The position numbers and the translations under genes were made by a program. 64,000 nucleotides of DNA from UMGS172 sp045636945. GTDB lineage: Bacteria > Bacillota > Clostridia > Oscillospirales > Acutalibacteraceae. A model generated the notes under the pieces. It did not search any database. It saw only the letters and a list, made by a program, of their open reading frames with translations, and was not told where the DNA came from. Below, piece after piece: positions 34,467 through 42,561 of this stretch (position 1 is the stretch's first letter; every line of letters begins with the position of its first letter). The stretch is from positions 46,997-110,996 of the forward strand of contig JAZTYO010000032.1 of NCBI GenBank assembly GCA_045636945.1, written 5' to 3'.

Positions 34467-34679
34467 ATGAATATTAGTGAGTTAAACGCAGAATTAGCAA
34501 GACAAAAAATTTCTATTCCTGAACTCGCAAAAAGTATGAAAGTAAGCAAAAAACTGTTGTATTCAAGGTTTAAAGGTGAAACGTCTTTTAAGCACGATGA
34601 AATTTGTAGAATTATAGAAATTCTCAAATTGGATCAACAGAAAGTATTGCTTATTTTTTTTGCAGACAAAGTTTCCTAA
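34467..34679 (+). CDS. Cro-like XRE protein
   Basis: 70-aa helix-turn-helix protein (E-L-A-K-S-M-K-V-S-K-K-L-L-Y-S-R-F-K-G-E). First gene of the rightward early transcript, preceded by AAAGGAG, and it faces the repressor gene. It is expected to bind the same operators and favour lytic growth. Its stop codon falls inside the third operator. Confidence 0.82.
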   Translation: MNISELNAELARQKISIPELAKSMKVSKKLLYSRFKGETSFKHDEICRIIEILKLDQQKVLLIFFADKVS

Positions 34680-34686
34680 AAGAAAC
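34671..34686. promoter_or_regulatory. Third repressor operator
   Basis: GTTTCCTAAAAGAAAC, same palindrome as the two at 34388-34451, overlapping the last codons and stop of the Cro-like gene. Confidence 0.68.
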
Positions 34687-34741
34687 ATAGAACGCTTTGC
34701 TGCTGAGCAGATAACGATAACAACAAGGAGGTGAGGGGTAA

Positions 34742-34924
34742 TTGGGAAACCGAGAGGCCAAGATCATTAAAGTAATAAGGATCGTTACTGAGATCGGTGA
34801 CGGATCTCAGAACAATCCTTATCGTGACGGTATTGAATTTTGGGATGAAGAAGGGAATCTCCTTTTTATTACTGAAGCAAACGAGAAAATGGCGGTTACT
34901 TTCGAGGCACGCCGAGAGCCTTAG
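34742..34924 (+). CDS. Small prophage protein
   Basis: 60 aa, acidic, predicted mostly beta (I-I-K-V-I-R-I-V-T-E-I-G-D-G, G-I-E-F-W-D-E-E-G-N-L-L-F). No family recognised. TTG start after a GGAGGTGAGGGG ribosome binding site. Its last 29 bases overlap the 3' end of the oppositely oriented DUF4145 gene. Confidence 0.5.
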   Translation: MGNREAKIIKVIRIVTEIGDGSQNNPYRDGIEFWDEEGNLLFITEANEKMAVTFEARREP

Positions 34925-35597
34925 TGAAAGTTATGTCATATTCGATGGCGGTTACTATTGCGAAAATAAAGGACTTAAGATCGTTGATATCGTAGTCTTC
35001 TTGTTTGCGGTTATAGTGGCACTCATCATTGGCAAGCCAAAGCGAACGTTCAACAAGTATTTTAACTTTGGTGTCTTCAATTCTTCGCACACTGTCCATC
35101 AGTTTTTCTTTGGTGATTTGCTCAGCATATTCGGGGCTTTTATGTATTAAAAAATCTTTTACCAAGAATTCCAGAGCTTTTCTATAGCCCATTCCGCAAA
35201 TTTCACTAAGTCCCGAATTTTCAGCTTGTAAAGCTTCAGAATATATTTTTACGAAGTTGGAAGATATGTTGTTGATTTCATCTGAGAAAGATGCTTTACT
35301 GTCGGGTTGTGGAAACTGGTGGTGGCAAAAATCTAAATGGTACGGAGGATTTCTAGTGAGTACATGTTCAGGCAAATGATATTTGTTGAATGTTAATTCA
35401 CCGCAAATGCTACACCTGCGAACGGTATATAAAAGCACAGTGTCGTAACTGTCTTGCGCAGAATAAAAGCAGTCAACGATATTGTCGTTCGTTGCGGTGT
35501 CGCAAACAGGGCAAACGCTGTTTTGATTGCATGTCACAGCATAATCGTGATACGGTTTTTGCAATATGTTTTTTGGCTTAATAAGTTTGTAATCCAT
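34896..35597 (-). CDS. DUF4145-domain protein with N-terminal zinc-binding Cys pairs
   Basis: 233 aa. The N-terminal part has C-P-V-C (about 30-33) and C-S-I-C (about 62-65), a likely zinc ribbon; the C-terminal two thirds match DUF4145 (Y-R-K-A-L-E-F-L-V-K-D-F and L-W-L-A-N-D-E-C-H-Y). DUF4145 also occurs in restriction and abortive-infection proteins, so a defence or superinfection role is possible but unproven. It is the only leftward gene inside the early region and has its own ribosome binding site folded in a hairpin (35601-35622). Confidence 0.72.
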   Translation of the reverse strand: MDYKLIKPKNILQKPYHDYAVTCNQNSVCPVCDTATNDNIVDCFYSAQDSYDTVLLYTVRRCSICGELTFNKYHLPEHVLTRNPPYHLDFCHHQFPQPDSKASFSDEINNISSNFVKIYSEALQAENSGLSEICGMGYRKALEFLVKDFLIHKSPEYAEQITKEKLMDSVRRIEDTKVKILVERSLWLANDECHYNRKQEDYDINDLKSFIFAIVTAIEYDITFTKALGVPRK

Positions 35598-35600
35598 ATA

Positions 35601-35622
35601 ATCACCTCCTTTTAGGTGATTA
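35601..35622 (-). promoter_or_regulatory. Hairpin sequestering the DUF4145 ribosome binding site
   Basis: In the mRNA AATCACCT-aaaagg-AGGTGATT, a perfect 8-base stem whose 3' arm and loop contain the AAAAGGAGGTGAT Shine-Dalgarno; should lower translation. Confidence 0.6.
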
Positions 35623-35714
35623 TAGCACGATTAAGCACATAACGCAATACGAGAGCAGGATGCAAGGAATAGGACAACCGGCTGAAAAACTATAGATGAA
35701 AAGAGGTGAGGGAT

Positions 35715-35894
35715 ATGGCACGTAAGCCGCTTACTTGCGTAGGATACATAACTTTAAAAGATGGTCGAACGATACCGCTAGAGGAAATGACAGATAAGGA
35801 GCGTGAGCGTGTCAATAACTCTATGAATGAAAGATTAAGCAGGGTGATGTCTGAGCATTACAGGCTTCATCCTGAGGAGTTTGAAAAGATTTAA
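35715..35894 (+). CDS. Small prophage protein
   Basis: 59 aa, highly charged, mostly helical (E-R-V-N-N-S-M-N-E-R-L-S-R-V-M-S-E-H-Y). This resembles short phage proteins with a Y-I-T-L-x-D-G-R-x-I-P-x-E segment; function unknown. ATG 35715 has GAGG 8 bases upstream. Confidence 0.55.
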   Translation: MARKPLTCVGYITLKDGRTIPLEEMTDKERERVNNSMNERLSRVMSEHYRLHPEEFEKI

Positions 35895-35906
35895 GGAGGT
35901 CAATTT

Positions 35907-36185
35907 ATGTTTTTTGTTTACATGTGGTGTGCATGGATAGTCGGATGCGGAACTATGGCCGCTATTAGTACAGTCGTCCATAAGCACCGAGCTCGAAGTG
36001 AGAAAATCGTTCGTTTAAAGAAGGAAAACCGACATCTTAAAACCGTGCTTGAGTTTTATGAGAATATTGCGGAGTGTGAGGTAGGCGGACAAAAAAGTGG
36101 TTCGGTAATACGGACAGTCGATGACCACTGTCCCTACAACGCAAGTACCAAGCATGATTTGGTAAAAAGGATAAGGATCGGGTAA
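35907..36185 (+). CDS. Small prophage protein with one membrane helix
   Basis: 92 aa; membrane helix at about 4-24 and a basic coiled coil at about 30-55, followed by a polar tail. Function unknown. Preceded by AAGGAGG and directly followed by ssb. Confidence 0.55.
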   Translation: MFFVYMWCAWIVGCGTMAAISTVVHKHRARSEKIVRLKKENRHLKTVLEFYENIAECEVGGQKSGSVIRTVDDHCPYNASTKHDLVKRIRIG

Positions 36186-36187
36186 TT

Positions 36188-36622
36188 ATGAACAGTTGTA
36201 ACTTTACGGGGCGTTTGGTTAAGATGCCTGAGGTAAGAAAGACGAGTGACGGCAAAAGTGTTTGCAGATTTCGTCTTGCGGTGCGCCGTACATACAAGAC
36301 TAACGGTGAGTATCAGACCGATTTTTTTGACTTTGTTGCCTGGGATAAAACGGCGGAGCTTATCGGCCGTTATTACGGGCAGGGGCAGCTTATTGCGGTG
36401 AAGTCAGAGGCGAGACTTCGCAGTTATGAAAACAAACGCGGTGACAGAATTATTGCCGTGGAGTTTTGGGTGAGTGAGGTCGAAAGCCTTGTGCAGAGGA
36501 CAAGCAAGGAGGAAGCGGCCGAGCGGGGAATCGAAAACTGTGGAAATGCTGTGCCTTACAGCAACACATCCGAGCAGGACGGGTTTATGGATATTGGTAG
36601 TGATGAGGATTTGCCGTTCTAA
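36188..36622 (+). CDS. ssb: Single-stranded DNA-binding protein
   Basis: 144-aa OB-fold protein that coats single-stranded DNA in phage replication. OB core about 1-105 (NFTGRLVKMPEVRKT, FRLAVRRTY, DFFDFVAWDKTAELIGRY) and the acidic C-terminal tip D-E-D-L-P-F that recruits partner proteins. It marks the start of the replication module. Confidence 0.93.
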   Translation: MNSCNFTGRLVKMPEVRKTSDGKSVCRFRLAVRRTYKTNGEYQTDFFDFVAWDKTAELIGRYYGQGQLIAVKSEARLRSYENKRGDRIIAVEFWVSEVESLVQRTSKEEAAERGIENCGNAVPYSNTSEQDGFMDIGSDEDLPF

Positions 36623-36673
36623 TTAGGCTGCCGAGCAGGATGTATAACAAAACGCTAGGAGGTGTAATTGAAT

Positions 36674-37396
36674 ATGGAAAGAAGAAAAAAGTCAACGTTT
36701 ATTAAGTTGGACCGCAGCATTTTAACTTGGCGGTGGTACCACGACGGAAATACGTTTCGGCTTTTTTTGCATTTATTGCTCACAGCCAACATAAAGCCAT
36801 CCCATATCGGCGAAATTACGATTGGGCGCGGAGAGGTGGCCGTAAGCTATATGAATGTTGCTAACATACTTAAATTAACAAATCAACAGGTCAGAACGGC
36901 ATTTAGGCACCTTAAAGTAACAGGGGAGATAACAATCACCCGATATTCAAAATTCTCAGTTGTATCAATAGTTAACTTTGAATTGTATCAATCCAAGCAA
37001 CACAGTTTGCAACAATCAGATGAACAATCAGATAACAGTCTGCCAACGCGCGAGCAACACCATCTAAAGAATATAAGAATTAAAGAATTAAAAGAAATAT
37101 ATATGGGTTTAGGTGTTAAGGGTGATGAACTGCTTACTGCCTATGCTGAATTTGAAATAATGCGAATCGACCTGAAAAAACGACCGTTTACCGAGGAAGG
37201 GCGAAAACGTCTTGTTGATAAGGTCAACAGGATAAGCGATAACGCAGGTAAACAGGTGGAATTGCTGCACAGCGCAACCGATAACTGTTGGCTGACGGTG
37301 TGGAGCCATACTGTAACCGATGAGACACCTTCTGAACGAGTGAGCGATTATCAGACCTATATAGACAGCATTATGGCAAACGATGAGGAGGGGTAG
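36674..37396 (+). CDS. Phage replication initiator-like protein (winged helix, DnaD-type N-terminus)
   Basis: About 240 aa. Starts with the phage replisome-organiser pattern F-I-K-L-D-R-S-I-L-T-W-R-W-Y, then a winged helix (L-K-L-T-N-Q-Q-V-R-T-A-F-R-H-L) and a C-terminal helical part. It probably binds the phage origin and helps load the helicase, but no helicase or loader follows. TTG 36668 and ATG 36674 are both compatible with the AGGAGG; I use the ATG. Confidence 0.7.
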   Translation: MERRKKSTFIKLDRSILTWRWYHDGNTFRLFLHLLLTANIKPSHIGEITIGRGEVAVSYMNVANILKLTNQQVRTAFRHLKVTGEITITRYSKFSVVSIVNFELYQSKQHSLQQSDEQSDNSLPTREQHHLKNIRIKELKEIYMGLGVKGDELLTAYAEFEIMRIDLKKRPFTEEGRKRLVDKVNRISDNAGKQVELLHSATDNCWLTVWSHTVTDETPSERVSDYQTYIDSIMANDEEG

Positions 37397-37398
37397 AT

Positions 37399-37752
37399 TT
37401 GAAATACATAATACCGGATATACCAAAGAGCAACAACGAGTACATCGGAAGGTCGAACATACACCAATATCAGAAAGACAAAAAGATGTGGTGTGAAATG
37501 CTTTGGGCGTATTGCAGGCCGAAGCCATTGAAACCGTTACCGTGTGCGGTTGTCAGTATCACATATCATTTTACTGACCGCATCAGGCGTGATCCTGATA
37601 ATTATTCGGGGAAAATGCTGTTGGATGGTCTTGTCCGCAACGGAATAATAAAAGATGATTCGTTTCTTTGCATCAAACTCCAATTAGATGCGGAGTTCGG
37701 GTGCGAAAAGAAGGAAACAGTAATTGAGGTGACAGAATATGACGGTGGATGA
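37399..37752 (+). CDS. RusA-family Holliday junction endonuclease
   Basis: 117-aa resolvase that cleaves four-way DNA junctions during phage recombination. The acidic catalytic set is visible in R-R-D-P-D-N-Y, L-L-D-G-L and I-K-D-D-S. TTG start after GAGGAGGGG; overlaps the next gene by 14 bases. Confidence 0.88.
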   Translation: MKYIIPDIPKSNNEYIGRSNIHQYQKDKKMWCEMLWAYCRPKPLKPLPCAVVSITYHFTDRIRRDPDNYSGKMLLDGLVRNGIIKDDSFLCIKLQLDAEFGCEKKETVIEVTEYDGG

Positions 37753-37954
37753 AATTAATGAGGCGATGGACAAACAATCCCCTGTTGTCGCACATACATT
37801 GCAGGGTGCAATCGAATACGAAAGAGTTGTCGGTATAGTGGCACGGCCGTCAGGTATTAAAGGACAACGCTTGTATTACGGTCAGTTACAGAGCAAATAT
37901 ACCGAGTTTAAGCCCGCCGAGTACCCGATAGAAAAGATTTATTTCAAGAGGTGA
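37739..37954 (+). CDS. Small prophage protein
   Basis: 71 aa, with a compact beta-rich core (A-I-E-Y-E-R-V-V-G-I-V-A-R-P-S-G, L-Y-Y-G-Q-L). No family named with confidence. It lies between rusA and the PcfK-like gene, overlapping rusA. Confidence 0.55.
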   Translation: MTVDEINEAMDKQSPVVAHTLQGAIEYERVVGIVARPSGIKGQRLYYGQLQSKYTEFKPAEYPIEKIYFKR

Positions 37955-37959
37955 ATAAT

Positions 37960-38316
37960 ATGCAGGATGTTTTAAACAGTGTTATTGCCAAAATCGAAGT
38001 ACAGCAGGAAAAGTGCAAGAATGAGGCGGCTTTTTGTGTCGGTGAGCAGCTGAAGGACATGGCGCGGTCGGATACAGCGGTTGCGGAATTATTGGATAAG
38101 GACCTCGATGTTGAGGATATGTCTATTACAAACGCTGAGAAGAAGATAAAAGAGTATGCCGACAGTCACCGTTCCGGTAATTGCGGATTCGTACCGCCTA
38201 AAGAGGCTGACAGAATCCTCCGCGAGTTTTACGGATTACCCGGTATGGACGATGTCAAAAACGAATCGTCTGAGCAGGTCGGGTCAAAGGTTATCGACCT
38301 TACGGCGTTTTTATGA
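37960..38316 (+). CDS. PcfK-like protein
   Basis: 118 aa, mostly helical, with the PcfK-type arrangement of an N-terminal helix bundle and a C-terminal segment G-F-V-P-P-K-E-A-D-R-I-L-R-E-F-Y-G-L-P. Named after pCF10 conjugation genes but common in phages of gut Firmicutes next to PcfJ. Function unknown. ATG 37960 has GAGG 8 bases upstream. Confidence 0.7.
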   Translation: MQDVLNSVIAKIEVQQEKCKNEAAFCVGEQLKDMARSDTAVAELLDKDLDVEDMSITNAEKKIKEYADSHRSGNCGFVPPKEADRILREFYGLPGMDDVKNESSEQVGSKVIDLTAFL

Positions 38317-38326
38317 GGTGTCGCGT

Positions 38327-40207
38327 ATGGATGTCGAAAGAATAAGGTGTTTGTTGCCCGAACATCCAAGAAAAGGGATGCTCGAATATACAAAAGAAAA
38401 TTGTGAAGGTGAGTTAGGCCCCGAATATGCCATATTTAACCGCGAATCGATTGTTTTGTTTGGGGAGTATTACGATAATTTATCAATGCTTATGACACCC
38501 GAGCAGGTTGAAGAGGCAGAAAGCAAATGCCGTAATGTGTGGGGTGCGAACGTTAAGTGTACCTATTGCGGTGAGGAATACTATGCCGGCTATACGAACA
38601 AGCCTGAAAAAGGCATAATTCTTGCCGAAGGTGAAGACGGAATACTGTACCCGGGTTGGGTAGATGGCAAGGAACCGATGAACGAGGTGACGGTGACAGA
38701 AGGTTGTAGCTTTGGTTGTCCCATATGCGGAAAGCTTGTTGAGCTTGTTCACAAATCAAAGCTTCGCAACGGCCGTACATACCAGGTTCAGGTGTGCTCT
38801 GTAGAGGTTATAGAGCAATACACGGTACTTGTGTTTTGGCTTGTCGGTCATAACGTGACAGAGTATGGATATTCTTCATACACAATCAAACCTCAAGAGG
38901 CATTGGTGCTTGATGAGAAATGTAGGTTTAAACGCTTTGTTCATAGGCGAAAGTATATGGGTACTGCACAAACACAGTTAAATTGTTGGGTTTACCGTTC
39001 GTGTTTCAGTGATTCCTTTCAACATGTCTACTATGATTGGCCGAGCGTCTGCCACCGTAAGATAGGCGGCTTTTGTTGTACGGATATACCCGACCTTACA
39101 GGCACTACAGGTGAAAAGACCGGAATTAAAGAATACATAGCCGCAAAAGGTAATTGGCCTGCGGTGTATTTGAAGACCTGGAAGAAGTATCCTCAGATAG
39201 AAAACCTTGTGAAATGCGGGTTTGGTCTTGCGGTTGCATCAGAGATTGACGACAGAGTGAATACCAACCGAAGTTACGGATGGCTGACGAAAAATGCGGT
39301 GGAGTTTCGCTTCGGTAATTGGGATGAAGTAAAGCCTGCTAAAATGCTTGGATTTACAAAACAGGAAATACGCGAGCAGGTAGCTAAAAGGTGGAACCAT
39401 GAGATTATGTTTGAATGGTGGGGATACCGCAACACTGATTGGCACTGTTCGGCGACCGTTTTTAATGAGTATTACGGTTTAGTTGGTTTGAACGGCTTAA
39501 AACAAACCGTTGGTATGCTTGAAAACGGTTATGAGGGCTATGACCTGTCGAAGCTGATGCGGTATTTCGATAAATTTCCTGACTTAAAACCCGCCGATGC
39601 GCTGCAGTATCTTATCGACGTGCGTACTATGGCCGAGGAATTATCACCCGATGGAAATATCACTTTTGAACAGATGTGGCCTAAAAATCTTTTTGAGGTA
39701 CACGAACGTCTTGACCGTGTGCATAGATCGGTCAAGGATATAAATTCACGAAAGAAATACGCGGCAGGTTTTGAGGCTAACATTGAAAAATACAAAGGTC
39801 TTGATTGGAATGACGGTGAGCTGTGTATCCGTATAGCACATACCAACGGTGAGCTTATTGACGAAGGTCGTGTTCTTGACCATTGCGTTGGAGGCTACGG
39901 TGAGAACCACATTAAAGGACAGGATGTTATTTTCTTTGTACGTCGGTACCGCCGACCCGAACGCAGTTATTACACTTTGGATATACGGTTTACACAAGGA
40001 ACACCGTATGAGGTGCAGTTGCACGGATATGGCAATGAGCGGCACGGTCCAAATAAACAGTATTCACATTCTATTCCTAAGAAGGTCAGGGCGTTTGTCG
40101 ACCGTTGGAAAGCGGAGGTATTGATGCCGTGGTTTAAACAAAAGGCTGCCGAGCAGGTTACTAAAAATAAAAAGAAAAATATTAAAGATAAGGAGACAGT
40201 TGCATGA
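38327..40207 (+). CDS. PcfJ-domain protein
   Basis: 626 aa. N-terminal half carries C-T-Y-C-G-E-E-Y-Y and C-P-I-C-G, two halves of a likely zinc ribbon (about 75-130). The C-terminal part has the PcfJ signature V-L-D-H-C-V-G-G-Y (about 520) followed by F-V-R-R-Y-R-R-P-E-R-S-Y-Y-T-L-D. PcfJ proteins are associated with mobile element DNA processing; the biochemical role is unknown. ATG 38327 follows GAGGTG and the gene overlaps the DUF3102 gene by four bases (ATGA). Confidence 0.82.
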   Translation: MDVERIRCLLPEHPRKGMLEYTKENCEGELGPEYAIFNRESIVLFGEYYDNLSMLMTPEQVEEAESKCRNVWGANVKCTYCGEEYYAGYTNKPEKGIILAEGEDGILYPGWVDGKEPMNEVTVTEGCSFGCPICGKLVELVHKSKLRNGRTYQVQVCSVEVIEQYTVLVFWLVGHNVTEYGYSSYTIKPQEALVLDEKCRFKRFVHRRKYMGTAQTQLNCWVYRSCFSDSFQHVYYDWPSVCHRKIGGFCCTDIPDLTGTTGEKTGIKEYIAAKGNWPAVYLKTWKKYPQIENLVKCGFGLAVASEIDDRVNTNRSYGWLTKNAVEFRFGNWDEVKPAKMLGFTKQEIREQVAKRWNHEIMFEWWGYRNTDWHCSATVFNEYYGLVGLNGLKQTVGMLENGYEGYDLSKLMRYFDKFPDLKPADALQYLIDVRTMAEELSPDGNITFEQMWPKNLFEVHERLDRVHRSVKDINSRKKYAAGFEANIEKYKGLDWNDGELCIRIAHTNGELIDEGRVLDHCVGGYGENHIKGQDVIFFVRRYRRPERSYYTLDIRFTQGTPYEVQLHGYGNERHGPNKQYSHSIPKKVRAFVDRWKAEVLMPWFKQKAAEQVTKNKKKNIKDKETVA

Positions 40208-41247
40208 GTCAGGAAGTAATGCAGTTAGATTTCAACCGAGGTATTGAAACAGTAACCTCGGAAATTTGCACGATAAAGAAACAGACCCAGCTGATTGTTT
40301 TGCAGTCGGCTATCGAGATAGGTCGCCGCCTTAAAGAGGCGAAGGCTTTGGTGCCTTACGGTCAGTGGGGTGAATACCTTAAAAACGAGGTGGATTTTTC
40401 GCAAAGTACAGCCAACAATATGATGAAATTAGCCGATGAATACGGCGAAAAACAGTTTACGATTTTCGGTGCTATTTCAGATTCCCAAACGCTTGGGAAT
40501 CTGCCGTATACAAAGGCTTTGAAGCTACTTTCAATACCGCTTGAAGAGCGTGAAGATTTCGTCAAAGAGAATGATGTTGAGAACCTTTCAACAAGAGAAT
40601 TGGACAAGCTTTTGAAGGAACGTGACGAGGCACGCCGCCAGTTGCAGGATACAGAGGGTAAGCTTGATACCATTCAAAGGGAGTTGGCGGTATCGAGAGA
40701 GGCGCAGTCGGAATTGCAGAGGAAATTGTCAAAGGCACAGGAAGACGTGAGAGCCGCCGATGATGAAGCAGTACAGAATGAACGCGCTTTGAAGGAAGAA
40801 ATTGAAGCTCTTAAGGCTGACCTTGAAAAGAAAAAGGAAGCTGAGAAAAAAGCAAAAGAAAAGTTAAAGATGCTTAAAGAGAATCCTGAGGTCCCTCAGG
40901 AGGTTCTTGATAGGGTGAAGTCCGAAGCCGAAGCTGCTGCACGTGACGGTGCCAAGTTAGAAGCAGAAACGGCTATAAAAGAGGCAGAGGAAAAGAAAAC
41001 AGCAGCCGAGCAGGCTCTTAAAGATGCTGAAAAGCAGGTAGAACTCACAACACAGCGCCTTGAGGCTTTGGAAAAGCAGTTATCTGCCGCAAGTCCCGAG
41101 GTTACCGAGTTCAAACTGTATTTTGAGCGGGTGCAGGAGGACTGGAATCGAATGCAGGGTGCTTTGCTTAAGGTACAGGGTAATAATCCTGAAGTTGCGG
41201 ATAAACTGAGGTCAGCAGTAAAAGCAGTGCTCGAGGGGTGGAAATAA
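40204..41247 (+). CDS. DUF3102-domain protein with long coiled coil
   Basis: 347 aa. DUF3102 (about 15-140; EIGRRLKEAKALVPYGQWGE, S-T-A-N-N-M-M-K-L-A-D-E-Y) is a helix-turn-helix-containing domain widespread in Clostridia phages and mobile elements, sometimes linked to partition or replication. Residues about 140-300 form a very Glu/Lys/Ala-rich coiled coil. The 21-base palindromic stretch at 40482-40502 encodes part of S-Q-T-L-G-N-L. Confidence 0.82.
   Translation: MSQEVMQLDFNRGIETVTSEICTIKKQTQLIVLQSAIEIGRRLKEAKALVPYGQWGEYLKNEVDFSQSTANNMMKLADEYGEKQFTIFGAISDSQTLGNLPYTKALKLLSIPLEEREDFVKENDVENLSTRELDKLLKERDEARRQLQDTEGKLDTIQRELAVSREAQSELQRKLSKAQEDVRAADDEAVQNERALKEEIEALKADLEKKKEAEKKAKEKLKMLKENPEVPQEVLDRVKSEAEAAARDGAKLEAETAIKEAEEKKTAAEQALKDAEKQVELTTQRLEALEKQLSAASPEVTEFKLYFERVQEDWNRMQGALLKVQGNNPEVADKLRSAVKAVLEGWK
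40482..40502. repeat. 21-base near-palindrome shared with 62914-62934
   Basis: TTCCCAAACGCTTGGGAATC plus one T occurs at both places without mismatch. Here it is inside the DUF3102 gene. Confidence 0.7.
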
Positions 41248-41298
41248 GACTGACGAGCAGGCGACCGGGATGTGGAGAATGTTCTGCGTATAGGATGC

Positions 41299-41350
41299 TC
41301 TCCTCATCCGTCAGGCTACGCCTGCCACCTTCCCCGCTGGGGAAGGCTAT
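41299..41350 (+). repeat. REP-like two-hairpin dispersed repeat (copy C)
   Basis: CAGGC-tac-GCCTG followed by CCTTCCCC-gct-GGGGAAGG. This copy is inside the prophage, between the DUF3102 and DUF551 genes. Confidence 0.7.
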
Positions 41351-41366
41351 CAAAAAGGAGGACGTT

Positions 41367-41582
41367 ATGCCAAAGTGGATAAGTACAAAGGAAAGGGTAC
41401 CGACTGTCCAAGAACAGGCTCATTCATGTGGGCATGTAATCGTTGCCTACGAGGATGGTACCGTTAAAAGCGGTTGGTATTCGGAATACATGAAAGGCTG
41501 GAGCGGCACAGAGCGTCACGGCGAGGCCTTGTGTTGGATGCCGTTCCCTGAACATCCGGAGAAGGAGGAAATAAGAAAGTGA
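41367..41582 (+). CDS. DUF551-domain small protein
   Basis: 71 aa matching DUF551, found in many phages: W-I-S-T-K-E-R-V-P at the start and W-M-P-F-P-E at the end. Function unknown. ATG 41367 after AAAGGAGG. The stop overlaps the next gene's GTG. Confidence 0.72.
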   Translation: MPKWISTKERVPTVQEQAHSCGHVIVAYEDGTVKSGWYSEYMKGWSGTERHGEALCWMPFPEHPEKEEIRK

Positions 41583-41887
41583 CCTACGAGCAGGCTTTAG
41601 AAATAAAACAGAATTTAACTCCCGAGCAGGTCAAAAATGACCTTGAAAGGTATTTGCTACGTGGTGAGCTTCCGATTGTCAAAGGTGTTGCTATGGCTAT
41701 GCAAGCCCTTGAAAAGCAGATACCGAAGAAGCCCGATTTAGAGGGTGACGGATATGATGATAATGGTGAATTGATTTATGACACAGGATATTGTCCTAAT
41801 TGCCGTCATGTGTTTGAAGTTTATTATGATTCGCCAAAACATTGTCCCGATTGCGGACAGGCTTTGGATTGGGGTGATGGGGAGTGA
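41579..41887 (+). CDS. Small phage protein with C-terminal zinc ribbon
   Basis: 102 aa; helical N-terminus (E-Q-A-L-E-I-K-Q-N-L, repeated T-P-E-Q-V-K) and a four-Cys ribbon C-P-N-C...C-P-D-C-G near the C-terminus. GTG start overlapping the previous stop, GAAGGAGG upstream. Unknown function. Confidence 0.62.
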   Translation: MTYEQALEIKQNLTPEQVKNDLERYLLRGELPIVKGVAMAMQALEKQIPKKPDLEGDGYDDNGELIYDTGYCPNCRHVFEVYYDSPKHCPDCGQALDWGDGE

Positions 41888-42111
41888 GTAAAGTATATAA
41901 ATGCGATTGCTGTGAGGTAATGATAAATAATCCCTACAAAGCAAAAATGAAAGAGTTTTATTACACTTCACATTATGAACTTTGTGGGCCTCATGTAATA
42001 AATATCCCTTGGAAAACAAAAGAAAAAAAACATATTCACTTGTGTGAGAATTGCTATAAGCAGATTGCAGAAATTTCACGCAAGAAAAGGAGTGATACGA
42101 ATGACCTTTGA
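41884..42111 (+). CDS. Small Cys-rich phage protein
   Basis: 75 aa with C-D-C-C, a middle Cys and C-E-N-C, a pattern of paired zinc-binding knuckles with a short basic linker. GTG start in a GTGA overlap with the previous gene. Function unknown. Confidence 0.58.
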   Translation: MSKVYKCDCCEVMINNPYKAKMKEFYYTSHYELCGPHVINIPWKTKEKKHIHLCENCYKQIAEISRKKRSDTNDL

Positions 42112-42301
42112 AAAAGCAATAGAATGCATTATCGAACTTAATGAGGAAATAAAGGCAGTGCAAATTCTTATGAGTTGTATTGAAAGAAATACCGAACACC
42201 TTGAAAAAGAAAATGCCGAAATGTCATCTTCTTTGAGAGCAATTAAAAAGATAAATCGTGAAAAGAACGAGGCTATAAGCGCTTTGTGCGAGAGGGAGTG
42301 A
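42101..42301 (+). CDS. Small coiled-coil phage protein
   Basis: 66 aa, almost entirely a helical coiled coil (E-C-I-I-E-L-N-E-E-I-K-A-V-Q-I-L-M). ATG 42101 with AAAAGGAG upstream, overlapping the previous gene by 11 bases. Function unknown. Confidence 0.58.
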   Translation: MTFEKAIECIIELNEEIKAVQILMSCIERNTEHLEKENAEMSSSLRAIKKINREKNEAISALCERE

Positions 42302-42306
42302 TACGA

Positions 42307-42561
42307 ATGACCGATAAATTAAAGCCGTGTCCGTTTTGTGGGAGTACAGATATTCGATATTCCTTAAAAATCACAGGGCATTTCGATGTAAGATACCACG
42401 CTTCTATGTACTGCAATAAATGTCATTGTTATGGTGCGAGAACACTTACAAAAATCGTAAGGCACAACGATTATAAAGGCAGAAGCCAAATTGAAGAAGA
42501 TAAAAACATAAGACAACAAGCGGAAGATGCTTGGAACAGGAGAGTTAAAAATGACCGATAG
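42307..42561 (+). CDS. Lar-family restriction alleviation-like protein
   Basis: 84 aa. L-K-P-C-P-F-C-G-S near the start, C-N-K-C in the middle and A-W-N-R-R at the end are the Lar/restriction-alleviation zinc-ribbon pattern. Rac prophage Lar modulates type I restriction; whether this one does is inference. ATG 42307, GGAGTGATACGA upstream (the same leader as the previous gene). Confidence 0.7.
   Translation: MTDKLKPCPFCGSTDIRYSLKITGHFDVRYHASMYCNKCHCYGARTLTKIVRHNDYKGRSQIEEDKNIRQQAEDAWNRRVKNDR

Noticed and set aside
37960..40207. PcfJ/PcfK as evidence for a conjugative element
   Set aside because: No relaxase, coupling protein or type IV secretion genes; flanking genes are phage replication and packaging genes.
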